Below, piece after piece: positions 37,778 to 45,416 of a stretch of 55,676 bases of DNA. Source of the stretch: Lachnospiraceae bacterium (lineage in GTDB: Bacteria; Bacillota; Clostridia; Lachnospirales; Lachnospiraceae); NCBI GenBank assembly GCA_024687205.1, contig JAILES010000006.1, positions 1 through 55,676 on the forward strand, read 5' to 3'. Under the pieces are notes generated by a model. The model was not told where the DNA came from, searched no databases, and saw only the letters and a list, made by a program, of their open reading frames with translations. The position numbers and the translations under genes were made by a program. How positions within the stretch are numbered: position 1 is the first letter of the stretch; each line of letters starts with the position of its first letter.

Positions 37778-37819
37778 CTGTATTCTCCTTTTATATGACA
37801 CAGCTTTTCCGAAGCCTGT

Positions 37820-37849
37820 ATTTTATCATACTTGCTTCTTTATGTCCAA
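37820..37849 (-). promoter_or_regulatory. Promoter of the pyrE-purD unit
   Basis: On the minus strand TTGGAC (37849-37844) is 18 bp from TAAAAT (37825-37820), with an extended TGA. It begins just before the upp stop. Confidence 0.65.
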
Positions 37850-37854
37850 TCTGC

Positions 37855-38499
37855 TTACTTGGTACCGAAAATCCTGTCTCCGGCATCACCGAGTCCCGGA
37901 CAGATATAAGCACGCTCGTTCAGCTGTCTGTCGAGGCAGCCCACATAGATCTGCACATCGGGATGAACATCATGCAGATGTGCAAGTCCTTCGGGTGCTG
38001 CTATGATGCACATAAACTTGATGCGCACTCCGCCTTTTTCCTTTATGAAGTTGATGGCATCCACGGCCGATCCTCCCGTTGCCAGCATGGGATCGGTCAC
38101 TATTATGATCCTCTCACTGATGGGATCGGGCAGTTTGCAGTAATATGAATGGGGTTTGTGTGTTTCCGGATCCCTGTAAAGACCGATATGTCCCACCTTT
38201 GCGGTCGGGAGCAGATTGAGTATACCCTCGGTCATGCCGAGTCCCGCACGGAGTATGGGTACCACTGCCTGCTTTCTTCCGGAGATCACCGGAGCCATGG
38301 TCTTTTCTATGGGGGTCTTTACCTCTACCAGTTCTGTCTCCAGATCCCGCAGGGCTTCATAGCCCATCAGCATCGCTATCTCTCCGGCAACCTTTCTGAA
38401 CTCGGCTGTTCCGGTAGTCTCATCACGCAGTCTCGTGATCTTATGCTGGATCAGCGGATGATCAAGTATAAATACGTTTGCTTCATTCTTAAAGTCCAT
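37855..38499 (-). CDS. upp: Uracil phosphoribosyltransferase
   Basis: A 214-residue enzyme with the PRPP motif [17 protein letters not shown] (about 125-141) and the C-terminal [16 protein letters not shown] uracil-binding segment. It salvages uracil to UMP. Two ATGs are possible: 38508, which overlaps the permease stop by 8 bp, and 38499, which has AAGGGGG nine bases upstream; the latter is chosen. It is coupled to the uracil permease before it. Confidence 0.96.
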   Translation of the reverse strand: MDFKNEANVFILDHPLIQHKITRLRDETTGTAEFRKVAGEIAMLMGYEALRDLETELVEVKTPIEKTMAPVISGRKQAVVPILRAGLGMTEGILNLLPTAKVGHIGLYRDPETHKPHSYYCKLPDPISERIIIVTDPMLATGGSAVDAINFIKEKGGVRIKFMCIIAAPEGLAHLHDVHPDVQIYVGCLDRQLNERAYICPGLGDAGDRIFGTK

Positions 38500-38500
38500 A

Positions 38501-39883
38501 TCAGTCATCCCCCTTGGTATTCATGCTCAGTCCTCTGTTAATATCGCCGCTTTTATTCTCACCGAACTGATAATCATTGCCCGGAAGTATGATATTGAGC
38601 AGCACGCCTGCGATAGCAGCTATGGCTAAAGCGGTAAGAGTGATCTGTGTTCCGCCTACGGTAAAGCTTAATCCGTCTGAGAAGCCCAGGCCGCAGACCA
38701 GGATGATCGCTGCGATTATCAGGTTTCTTGACTTCGTGAAATCAACTTTGTTCTCTACCACGTTCCTCACACCGATGGCGGAGATCATACCGTAAAGGAT
38801 AAAGCTGATACCGCCGATGATGGCTGTGGGCATGGTGCCGAATACCTGTGACAGCTTCGGTATGAAACCGAGAACTATGGCATAAACAGCGGCAAGCCTT
38901 ATGACCGAAGGATCATAAACCTTTGAAAGCTCAAGCACACCGGTGTTCTCACCGTAAGTTGTATTTGCGGGGCCGCCGAAAAGGGCCGCTACCGAAGTGG
39001 CAAGACCGTCGCCTAACAGTGTCCTGTGGAGACCCGGATCGGCTATGAAATTCTCGCCGGTGGTCGCAGAAATTGCCGAAATATCACCTACATGCTCCAT
39101 CATCGTGGCGATAGCTATGGGAGCCATTACCAGTATGGCGCTGATATCAAACTTTGCAATGATGAAGTCCGGCAGACCTACCCAGCCCGCATTTGCTATC
39201 GGAGCAAAATTGAGCACTGCAGATCCGTCAGCATTGGTGATGCCTGCGAAATTAAAGATGATCGCAAACACATAGGAAATGACCACACCCATGAGTATGG
39301 GAATGATACGGAACATTCCCTTGCCCCAGAGATTGAATACCATGACCGTCACAAGTGCTATCAGAGCGAGAGGCCAGCAGGCGCTCGCATTGCTGACAGC
39401 TGAAGGAGCAAGGCTTAAGCCTATGCAGATGATTATAGGTCCCGTTACTACAGGAGGCAGGAATCTCATTACTTTCTTAACTCCCACCAGTTTTATTATA
39501 AGAGCAAGTATCAGATACAGCAGACCCGCTACCACGATGCCGCCGCAGGCATAGGGCAGTTTCTCGCCGTAGCTCATTCCCGCAAACCTGCCTGTATCCA
39601 GCTCAGCTACCGTGGCAAAGCCGCCCAGGAATGCAAAGGACGAGCCCAGGAACGCAGGCACTTTAAACTTTGAACACAGGTGGAAGATCAGAGTACCCAC
39701 ACCCGCAAAAAAGAGGGTTACCTGCACTGACAGCCCCTCTCCTTTAAAATATCCGTTTACCAATATGGGAACAAGTATCGTTGCACCGAACATTGCAAAC
39801 ATATGCTGCAGTCCCAGCACCGCCATCTTTCCCATTCCCAGCTGCTTGGCGTCTCTTATGGCGCCCTGTTCTTCTTTAGCCAT
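38501..39883 (-). CDS. uraA: Uracil/xanthine permease (NCS2 family)
   Basis: A 460-residue membrane protein with about 14 helices and NCS2 marks: [16 protein letters not shown] near residue 26, [23 protein letters not shown] near 300 and the NAT-like region after it. The partner upp makes uracil the likely substrate, taken up with protons. It has a good promoter (39920-39948) and a TAAGGAGG ribosome site. No PyrR-type attenuator is visible in the short leader. Confidence 0.92.
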   Translation of the reverse strand: MAKEEQGAIRDAKQLGMGKMAVLGLQHMFAMFGATILVPILVNGYFKGEGLSVQVTLFFAGVGTLIFHLCSKFKVPAFLGSSFAFLGGFATVAELDTGRFAGMSYGEKLPYACGGIVVAGLLYLILALIIKLVGVKKVMRFLPPVVTGPIIICIGLSLAPSAVSNASACWPLALIALVTVMVFNLWGKGMFRIIPILMGVVISYVFAIIFNFAGITNADGSAVLNFAPIANAGWVGLPDFIIAKFDISAILVMAPIAIATMMEHVGDISAISATTGENFIADPGLHRTLLGDGLATSVAALFGGPANTTYGENTGVLELSKVYDPSVIRLAAVYAIVLGFIPKLSQVFGTMPTAIIGGISFILYGMISAIGVRNVVENKVDFTKSRNLIIAAIILVCGLGFSDGLSFTVGGTQITLTALAIAAIAGVLLNIILPGNDYQFGENKSGDINRGLSMNTKGDD

Positions 39884-39919
39884 AACCGGTAATCCTCCTT
39901 ATGTTTTTTAGCTTTTAAT

Positions 39920-39948
39920 AGTATATATTAACGCAAATAAAACTTCAA
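39920..39948 (-). promoter_or_regulatory. Promoter of uraA-upp
   Basis: On the minus strand TTGAAG (39948-39943) is 17 bp from TATACT (39925-39920). Confidence 0.75.
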
Positions 39949-39961
39949 GTGCGGGGTCGAT

Positions 39962-40036
39962 CAGGGGGACGGTTCCGCGGTTGAAAATTTTCGATTTTCA
40001 ACCGCGGAACCGTCCCCCTGATTGCCCCTGATTGAC
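39962..40036. repeat. REPIN-like perfect palindrome
   Basis: Two 27-bp arms (39962-39988 and 39994-40020) are exact reverse complements around a 5-base centre; each contains GGGGGACGGTTCCGCGG or its complement. The right end carries a tandem CCCCTGATTG duplication (40015-40024, 40025-40034). It occupies the gap between the uraA promoter and the barstar gene. A single arm is found inside hemZ (1727-1756). Confidence 0.9.
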
Positions 40037-40039
40037 TTT

Positions 40040-40288
40040 CTATTCAAATTCAACTCTCACATCCGTCAATTCCGCACACATACGCTTCAGTCCCCGCATG
40101 AAACGCGGCATTATGGCAGCCGCATCGTCACTTCCGGTGAAGCGGATCTCAAGACCGGATTTCTCCTCCAGCACATCATGCAGTGCATCCAGATTGTAAC
40201 CGAAATAATCGGGCAGTTCTATCTGCTCCCCCAGTCTTTTATAAAATTCGTCTGCCGAATCAAGATCCTTAAGATCAATGCTTATCAT
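40040..40288 (-). CDS. Barstar family RNase inhibitor
   Basis: An 82-residue acidic protein with the barstar pattern: MISIDLKDLDSADEFYKRLGEQ, then DYFGYNLDALHDVLEE (the helix that plugs the barnase active site) and an acidic C-terminal strand. It should bind and block the barnase-like protein encoded just before it. The ATG at 40288 has GGGAGG five bases upstream. It is the last gene of the cassette; the REPIN-like palindrome follows its stop. Confidence 0.9.
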   Translation of the reverse strand: MISIDLKDLDSADEFYKRLGEQIELPDYFGYNLDALHDVLEEKSGLEIRFTGSDDAAAIMPRFMRGLKRMCAELTDVRVEFE

Positions 40289-40299
40289 AGCTTCCTCCC

Positions 40300-40938
40300 T
40301 CAATATAACTGTTCAAAGTGTTCATAATGATCTTTAGTGTAATAGATATCCCCGTCGGAATCGTAAACTATGCGTTTGGCACCGCGTTTGCTCTTACCCA
40401 GGGTGTCGATATCGCATTCATGATAATCCCCCTCAGGCAGCACTCCTTCATAATTGCCGTAATAGTCTCCGCCTATGCATTTGCCCGGGGCGTATGCATC
40501 CAGCCCGCCGCCTTCCCAGCCCAGAGCCTTGGCTTCCTTCTTGGTGATGTAATTCTGCGGCAAATGACCGTAGGTATGTATATAAAGCGCCACCTTGTCT
40601 TTACTGTCATACACTCCGTTCTCGTCAATGGCGGCCGCCGGCTCCGGAGCTACAGTGGGTGTCGGTGTTGCGGTGGGTTCCGGTGTTGCTGTCGGTTCTT
40701 CCGTCGGCGTCGGTTCTTCCGTCGGAGCAGGCTCCTCTGTCGGCGTCGGCGCTATAGTCGTTGTCGCTGCGATCGAAGCCTCCGTCGGAGTGATCTCAGC
40801 CACCGCAGTCTCTGCAGTACTCTGCGCTTCTCCTCCGCTCTCCTGCTTTGCATCATGCAGATTCCATATCAGCAGTACTATACCCAGGATGATCATGGCG
40901 ACCACAGTCAGGATCGTTTTGATGTTCTTGTTTCTCAT
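40300..40938 (-). CDS. Barnase-family ribonuclease with N-terminal membrane anchor
   Basis: A 212-residue protein. Residues 8-27 are a hydrophobic signal/anchor, about 40-105 a Thr/Pro/Glu-rich stalk with repeated PTEE units, and 106-212 a barnase domain with LPQNYITKKEAKALGW and PGKCIGGDYYGNYEG. The catalytic set is complete: Glu174 (barnase Glu73), Arg185 and Arg189 (Arg83, Arg87) and His204 (His102). It would cleave RNA outside the cell or be released from the membrane. It starts 4 bp after the DHHW gene and is followed by its inhibitor, so it is expressed with the acyl-transfer genes. Confidence 0.92.
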   Translation of the reverse strand: MRNKNIKTILTVVAMIILGIVLLIWNLHDAKQESGGEAQSTAETAVAEITPTEASIAATTTIAPTPTEEPAPTEEPTPTEEPTATPEPTATPTPTVAPEPAAAIDENGVYDSKDKVALYIHTYGHLPQNYITKKEAKALGWEGGGLDAYAPGKCIGGDYYGNYEGVLPEGDYHECDIDTLGKSKRGAKRIVYDSDGDIYYTKDHYEHFEQLY

Positions 40939-40942
40939 TTTC

Positions 40943-42076
40943 TCACCTCAGATTCATTGCATTTTCAACACTCATATATCCCGGCCCGAACATATAGATC
41001 AGCATGTCCGGTGCCGCTTCCCTTATCCATTCCTTGGCGGAATCTTCTTCTTTTAAATATCTCAGATCTATCAGATCCAGCCTGCCGCACTGCGAAGCCA
41101 GGAACACCGATACCGGCACTGCCACGGAATCCCTCACGATCACTATATGAGGTCCGCCCGGATTCAGCCTGTTCTCTATGCAGATGCGGTCATAATCCCT
41201 GTCCAGATAAGTGTAATAAGCATAGTAGTCAAAACTGTAATGCGCTACGTTTCCGTAATTCACGAAGCAGTCCTCAAAGCTGCCTTCCTTATGTATGCCT
41301 TCCGAGGGTACATCCAGCACATAGTCAGTATCATATTCCGGAAGCCACAGTTCGTAATCGTCAAGGCCGGTATAATACTTCCCTGCCATACGTCCGTGGG
41401 TCCCGAGGAATACCTGCTCATAGAGACGCTTCTCATATGAGCTTTCTTCCAGCGCCACGTCATTGCGACCGCCGTCAAGCCCGCGGCTGAACATTTCTCC
41501 TGCCACACTGCGGTATGCCGCGAAAGCAGCGTTGTTTTTCCAGTGATGATCGCTCTTATAATAATAGGAATACCAGTCTCCACCCTCTGCTTCCAGCACA
41601 TCCCGCATCGCTATATGGGGAATATCCTCTTCTTCAAGAAACTTAACCATCTCTTCATACTTGGAAATGGCATAGCTGGTAACTCCCTTCGGCAGGTCCT
41701 CTTCAGCCCTTTCCTTGGAAGGCACCACCATAAACAGGAATTCCGCTCCCAGTTCCTGTGAGAAAGCATAAGCATCCCTCACGCCCTTCTTTCCGACTTC
41801 TATGTCTCCGTACTGGTCAGCCATGGTGGCCACGCCGTTGTTTAAGAGCGTCACATCTTCATAGACCGTGCTTCCGTAGGCCACTCTTTTGCCCATGGCC
41901 TTCTGCAGCGCTCCCCAGGCGTTTATCGCTCCGTCCTGCACCACTTCCAGCTTTTCAAGGCCTTTGCGCCTGCCATCCGGCTCCAGCGCCAGCACCATCT
42001 CCGCCAGATTGACCGCCGTAAAAAGCACTATCACAGCCATAAATACAATTGTAATAAACCCATCTTCCTTCTTCAT
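40943..42076 (-). CDS. DHHW-family (AlgJ/AlgX-like) surface O-acyltransfer protein
   Basis: A 377-residue protein with one N-terminal membrane segment (GFITIVFMAVIVLFTAVNLAE) and an extracellular SGNH-hydrolase-like domain. YYYKSDHHWKNNAAFAAY (about residues 169-186) is the DHHW/AlgJ motif with the catalytic Asp-x-His-type dyad, and VIVRDSVAVPVS near 325 should supply the serine. Such proteins work with an MBOAT partner to put acetyl groups on surface polysaccharides; the MBOAT gene is immediately upstream. The ribosome site AGGAGA follows directly after a palindromic repeat. Confidence 0.88.
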   Translation of the reverse strand: MKKEDGFITIVFMAVIVLFTAVNLAEMVLALEPDGRRKGLEKLEVVQDGAINAWGALQKAMGKRVAYGSTVYEDVTLLNNGVATMADQYGDIEVGKKGVRDAYAFSQELGAEFLFMVVPSKERAEEDLPKGVTSYAISKYEEMVKFLEEEDIPHIAMRDVLEAEGGDWYSYYYKSDHHWKNNAAFAAYRSVAGEMFSRGLDGGRNDVALEESSYEKRLYEQVFLGTHGRMAGKYYTGLDDYELWLPEYDTDYVLDVPSEGIHKEGSFEDCFVNYGNVAHYSFDYYAYYTYLDRDYDRICIENRLNPGGPHIVIVRDSVAVPVSVFLASQCGRLDLIDLRYLKEEDSAKEWIREAAPDMLIYMFGPGYMSVENAMNLR

Positions 42077-42090
42077 TCTTTTCTCCTAAA

Positions 42091-42132
42091 GGCTTCTCCC
42101 CTCCGGGGAGAAGCTGTCAGCGCAACGCGCTG
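42091..42132. repeat. Palindromic intergenic repeat, copy 2
   Basis: Two hairpins: GGCTTCTCCCC facing GGGGAGAAGC, then GCTGTCAGCGC facing GCGCTGACTGATGAG. It lies between the MBOAT stop and the DHHW start. Its edge is 15 bases from the ATG at 42076, the same distance as in copy 3. Confidence 0.85.
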
Positions 42133-42152
42133 ACTGATGAGTGGCTCCCTTA

Positions 42153-43541
42153 TCAGAAGTTAAAATATATAAACGGACTGTAATTCCCCTTGATTATATA
42201 AATAATACACATCCCAAATACTGCTGCCAGCAGCGCCTCATATATCCCCTTCTTCTTTTCCAGCCATTTACCGAGCGGCATCGAGAAGGCGATGGCGCCC
42301 GCAAAGAACAGCAGGTTATCCCTGATGATAAAGCCGGCAGACGCATCCGCAAAGCCTGCCGCTCCGATGCCGAACATGTTTCCCAGATATCTGCCCATCA
42401 CCGCCAGTGTCGGCGAAGCGAATATGGTCATGCCCACCAGCGTAAGGAAGACCGTCAGTATATGAGCCGGTACTTTCGGAAGCAGATGCTTCTTTCCGTA
42501 ACCCGTCAGTCTCTCAAACATCAGGAGTATCGCATAGTAGGTCCCCCACAGCACATAGTTCCAGGCGGCACCGTGCCACAGTCCCGTAAGCATCCAGACA
42601 ACGAGTATATTCCTGTACTGTTTCCACAGGCTCACCCTGCTGCCGCCGAGGGGGATATAAACATAGTCCCTGAACCAGCTGGCCAGGGATATATGCCATC
42701 TGCGCCAGAAATCGCCGATATTGACCGCCGTGTAGGGATAGTTGAAGTTCTCTTCAAATCTGAAGCCGAAGATACGTCCCAGGCCGATAGCCATATCTGA
42801 ATATCCCGCAAAGTCATAATAGATCCGCAGCGTATAACACAGCGCTCCGAGCCAGGCGAGACTTACCGATATATTGTCACCGCCCGAAACCTTAGCCATT
42901 ATCCTGTCCGCAAACAGGCTCATGGTATCGGCTAAAAGTATCTTCTTTCCCATGCCGCAGATAAAGCGCTTCGTTCCGTCGGCAAAGCCGGAGAAGCTTT
43001 CCTTTCTCTCATTTATCTCCTTCATGATGGTCTCGTATCTTACTATGGGGCCCGCCACCAGCTGCGGGAACAGCGAGATATAAAGCCCGACATACAGCGG
43101 ATTCTTCTGGGGCGGCACCTTGCCCCTGTACACATCGATCACATAGGAAATAGCCTGAAAGGTAAAGAAAGATATCCCGATAGGCAGAGCTATATGCCTT
43201 AAGGGTATCTCGGCTCCGGAAATGCGGTTGATATTTGTGATCGTGAAATCCAGATATTTATAGATAAACAAAAGTGAAAGATCACAAGCCACTGCGACGA
43301 ACAGCAGCAGCTTCCTGTGTTTTCTTTCCCCCGGCGCGATGAACAGACCGAAGAAATAATTAACAGCGATCGAAAACAGCAAAAGTACTATGTTCTTTCC
43401 TTCTCCGAAAGCATAGAAAACCAGGCTTGCTAAAAGCAGGCACAGATTCTTTGCAAGCATGTTCTTCCTGCAGATGCAAAAATAAAAGAACAGAACTGCA
43501 GGGAAAAAACAAAAAAGAAAGATGATACTGGAAAAAACCAT
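42153..43541 (-). CDS. MBOAT family O-acyltransferase (AlgI/DltB-like)
   Basis: A 462-residue protein with about ten membrane helices. RRWHISLASWFRDYVYIPLGG (about 270-290) and LTGLWHGAAWNYVLWGTYYA (about 315-334) are the MBOAT motifs; the His in LWHGAAW is the catalytic one. It takes an acyl group, usually acetyl, across the membrane for transfer to a surface polymer by the DHHW protein encoded next. The polymer cannot be named; no polysaccharide synthesis genes are close by. Confidence 0.93.
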   Translation of the reverse strand: MVFSSIIFLFCFFPAVLFFYFCICRKNMLAKNLCLLLASLVFYAFGEGKNIVLLLFSIAVNYFFGLFIAPGERKHRKLLLFVAVACDLSLLFIYKYLDFTITNINRISGAEIPLRHIALPIGISFFTFQAISYVIDVYRGKVPPQKNPLYVGLYISLFPQLVAGPIVRYETIMKEINERKESFSGFADGTKRFICGMGKKILLADTMSLFADRIMAKVSGGDNISVSLAWLGALCYTLRIYYDFAGYSDMAIGLGRIFGFRFEENFNYPYTAVNIGDFWRRWHISLASWFRDYVYIPLGGSRVSLWKQYRNILVVWMLTGLWHGAAWNYVLWGTYYAILLMFERLTGYGKKHLLPKVPAHILTVFLTLVGMTIFASPTLAVMGRYLGNMFGIGAAGFADASAGFIIRDNLLFFAGAIAFSMPLGKWLEKKKGIYEALLAAVFGMCIIYIIKGNYSPFIYFNF

Positions 43542-43562
43542 TTATATTCTAGCCTTTCAAAT

Positions 43563-44378
43563 TCAGTTTAACTCTATCATCACCAGCTCGGGATGATTGA
43601 AGAAACGCGGAAGCGGTATGCTCTCTCTTGCAAGGCCGCGGCTCACCACCATGCTGCTGCCATTCTTAAGCTTATACATGCCGCTGACATATTCCGCCAT
43701 AAAACCCTGGTTCGGAGCATACAGGCCCCTGTTTATAAAGGGTATCCTGAACTGTCCCGCATGGGCATGTCCCGCAAGTATCAGATCAAAATCATAATGC
43801 TCATAGGCAGCTGCTTCTTCGGGCCGGTGGCTCAGCAGTATCTTGATCCGCCCTTGTCCCGACTCCGCATAAGCAGTATCCAGCTGCTTTTCCCAGGTGC
43901 TTCTTAAAAGCTCCGTGGGATCATCCACACCGCAGATATCAACAGCCGTGCCCTTGATCGTTACTGTTTCGCAGCTTCCTTCAAGTACATTGACTCCCGA
44001 CGAACGCAGCCACTCCTTCATCTCTTCCACCCGGCCGCTCCAGTATTCATGATTGCCGCTTACGTAATAACAGGGATATCTTTTAACCAGTCCTTCTATC
44101 AGGGCCTTTGCATTATCGTCCTTAAGCCTGTCGTCAAAGATGTCACCGCCGAGCATCACGATATCGGGTCCCTCTTTATCTATCCTGTTTAGCAGCCACT
44201 TTTGCCCGGGACCGTAATAACAGGAATGCAGATCCGTGATCAGAGCGATCCTTATATCCTCCCCGGCTTTAAGGTTTATACTTATCCGCTCCGTTACCGG
44301 AAGCCAGCTGATCCCCCACAGCAGGAGAATGAGTATCAGCGCAAGCGGGATAATGATCTTCTTCTTTTTCATAACCAT
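43563..44378 (-). CDS. YkuE-like membrane-anchored metallophosphoesterase
   Basis: A 271-residue protein with an N-terminal anchor (KKKKIIIPLALILILLLWG) and a calcineurin-type phosphoesterase domain: LITDLHS, GGDIFDD, SGNHEYW, LLSHRPEE and GHAHAGQ hold all metal ligands. Such proteins hydrolyse phosphoesters of lipids or nucleotides at the membrane; YkuE-type members have been linked to the cell envelope. Start is ATG 44378 or 44372, neither with a clear ribosome site. It precedes the MBOAT gene by 21 bp and is divergent from pyrF. Confidence 0.88.
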   Translation of the reverse strand: MVMKKKKIIIPLALILILLLWGISWLPVTERISINLKAGEDIRIALITDLHSCYYGPGQKWLLNRIDKEGPDIVMLGGDIFDDRLKDDNAKALIEGLVKRYPCYYVSGNHEYWSGRVEEMKEWLRSSGVNVLEGSCETVTIKGTAVDICGVDDPTELLRSTWEKQLDTAYAESGQGRIKILLSHRPEEAAAYEHYDFDLILAGHAHAGQFRIPFINRGLYAPNQGFMAEYVSGMYKLKNGSSMVVSRGLARESIPLPRFFNHPELVMIELN

Positions 44379-44407
44379 TTGATTTTAACATATTTTTAAG
44401 ATAAAAT
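44379..44407 (+). promoter_or_regulatory. pyrF promoter
   Basis: TTGATT (44379-44384), 17-bp spacer, TAAAAT (44402-44407). It overlaps the start of the divergent phosphoesterase gene. Confidence 0.65.
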
Positions 44408-44439
44408 CTTATGAAAACAAAAAGAAAAGGAGAATCCTT

Positions 44440-45360
44440 ATGATAAACAGACTTATGAACAGGATCAAAGAGCTGGAAGCTCCGATAGTCGTTGGACTGG
44501 ATCCCACGCTCAAGCTTTTGCCGCCTCAGCTTTTCGAGGCTTCTAAGGCCAACTTCGGTGAAACAGCCGAAGCGGTAGCTGACGCATTTTTCAATTACAA
44601 CAAAGGACTGGTGGATGCGGTGGCTGACCTGGTCCCCGCTGTTAAGCCCCAGATAGCCATGTATGAAGCCTTCGGCATTCCCGGACTGGAAGCTTTCAAG
44701 AAGACCGTGGATTACTGCCATGAAAAAGGCCTGGTTGTAATAGGTGATATCAAGCGCGGCGATATAGGTTCCACTTCGGAAGCTTATGCTCTCGGCCATC
44801 TCGGCGCCACCGAGCTTGGCGGCACTCCTTATTACGGCTTTGATGAGGATTTTGCAACCGTCAATCCCTATCTGGGAAGCGACGGCGTCAAACCTTTTAT
44901 AAAAGTATGCGAAAAAGAAAAAAAGGGTATCTTTGTCCTGGTCAAGACTTCCAACCCTTCCAGCGGCGAATTCCAGGACCGTCTGATCGACGGCCGCCCG
45001 CTGTATGAACATGTGGGTGACAAGGTAAGGGAATGGGGCGAAGATCTTATGGGTGAGTCCTACAGCTATGTCGGAGCCGTGGTCGGCGCTACCTACCCCG
45101 AGATGGGCAAAGTATTAAGAAAGCTGATGCCCAAGACTCTGATCCTGGTTCCCGGTTACGGTGCCCAGGGCGGAAAAGGCAAAGACCTGGTACACTTCTT
45201 TAACGAAGACGGACTCGGTGCCATAGTTAATTCTTCAAGAGGCATCATAGCCGCTTACCAGCAGGAGAAATATTCCAAATACGGAGCGGAAGGCTATGCG
45301 GATGCTGCCCGCGCCGCAGTACTTGATATGAAAGCAGATATAGCCGAAGCTCTCGGCTGA
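44440..45360 (+). CDS. pyrF: Orotidine 5'-phosphate decarboxylase (long, type 2)
   Basis: A 306-residue enzyme. The catalytic region is VVIGDIKRGDIGSTSEAYA (about 96-114, with the Lys-Arg-Asp-Asp array), and VVGLDPTL at the N-terminus and GYGAQGGKGKD near 245 bind the substrate phosphate. It makes UMP from OMP. The length matches the longer type 2 subfamily rather than the 230-residue E. coli-like type. Single gene with its own promoter and terminator; pyrE and pyrBI are elsewhere in the window. Confidence 0.97.
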   Translation: MINRLMNRIKELEAPIVVGLDPTLKLLPPQLFEASKANFGETAEAVADAFFNYNKGLVDAVADLVPAVKPQIAMYEAFGIPGLEAFKKTVDYCHEKGLVVIGDIKRGDIGSTSEAYALGHLGATELGGTPYYGFDEDFATVNPYLGSDGVKPFIKVCEKEKKGIFVLVKTSNPSSGEFQDRLIDGRPLYEHVGDKVREWGEDLMGESYSYVGAVVGATYPEMGKVLRKLMPKTLILVPGYGAQGGKGKDLVHFFNEDGLGAIVNSSRGIIAAYQQEKYSKYGAEGYADAARAAVLDMKADIAEALG

Positions 45361-45380
45361 TCCGAAACACTGACTGATAT

Positions 45381-45416
45381 AAAGGAGGGAGCGTCTTAAA
45401 CGCCCCCTCCTTTTTT
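45381..45416. terminator. Bidirectional terminator shared by pyrF and the giant protein gene
   Basis: AAAGGAGGG and GCGT (45381-45394) pair with ACGC and CCCTCCTTT (45400-45413) with one mismatch; six T follow on the plus strand. The TAA of the minus-strand gene (45398-45396) lies in the loop, so that gene's last codons form one side of the stem. Confidence 0.85.

Noticed and set aside
42141..42800. A 219-codon plus-strand open frame opposite the MBOAT gene
   Set aside because: Arg/His/Gln-rich product with no motif, lying entirely over a clear membrane-protein gene.
40040..44378. The barnase/barstar and MBOAT region as a genomic island or prophage remnant
   Set aside because: No integrase, att repeat or tRNA-flanking junction is present, and the codon style looks like its neighbours by eye.
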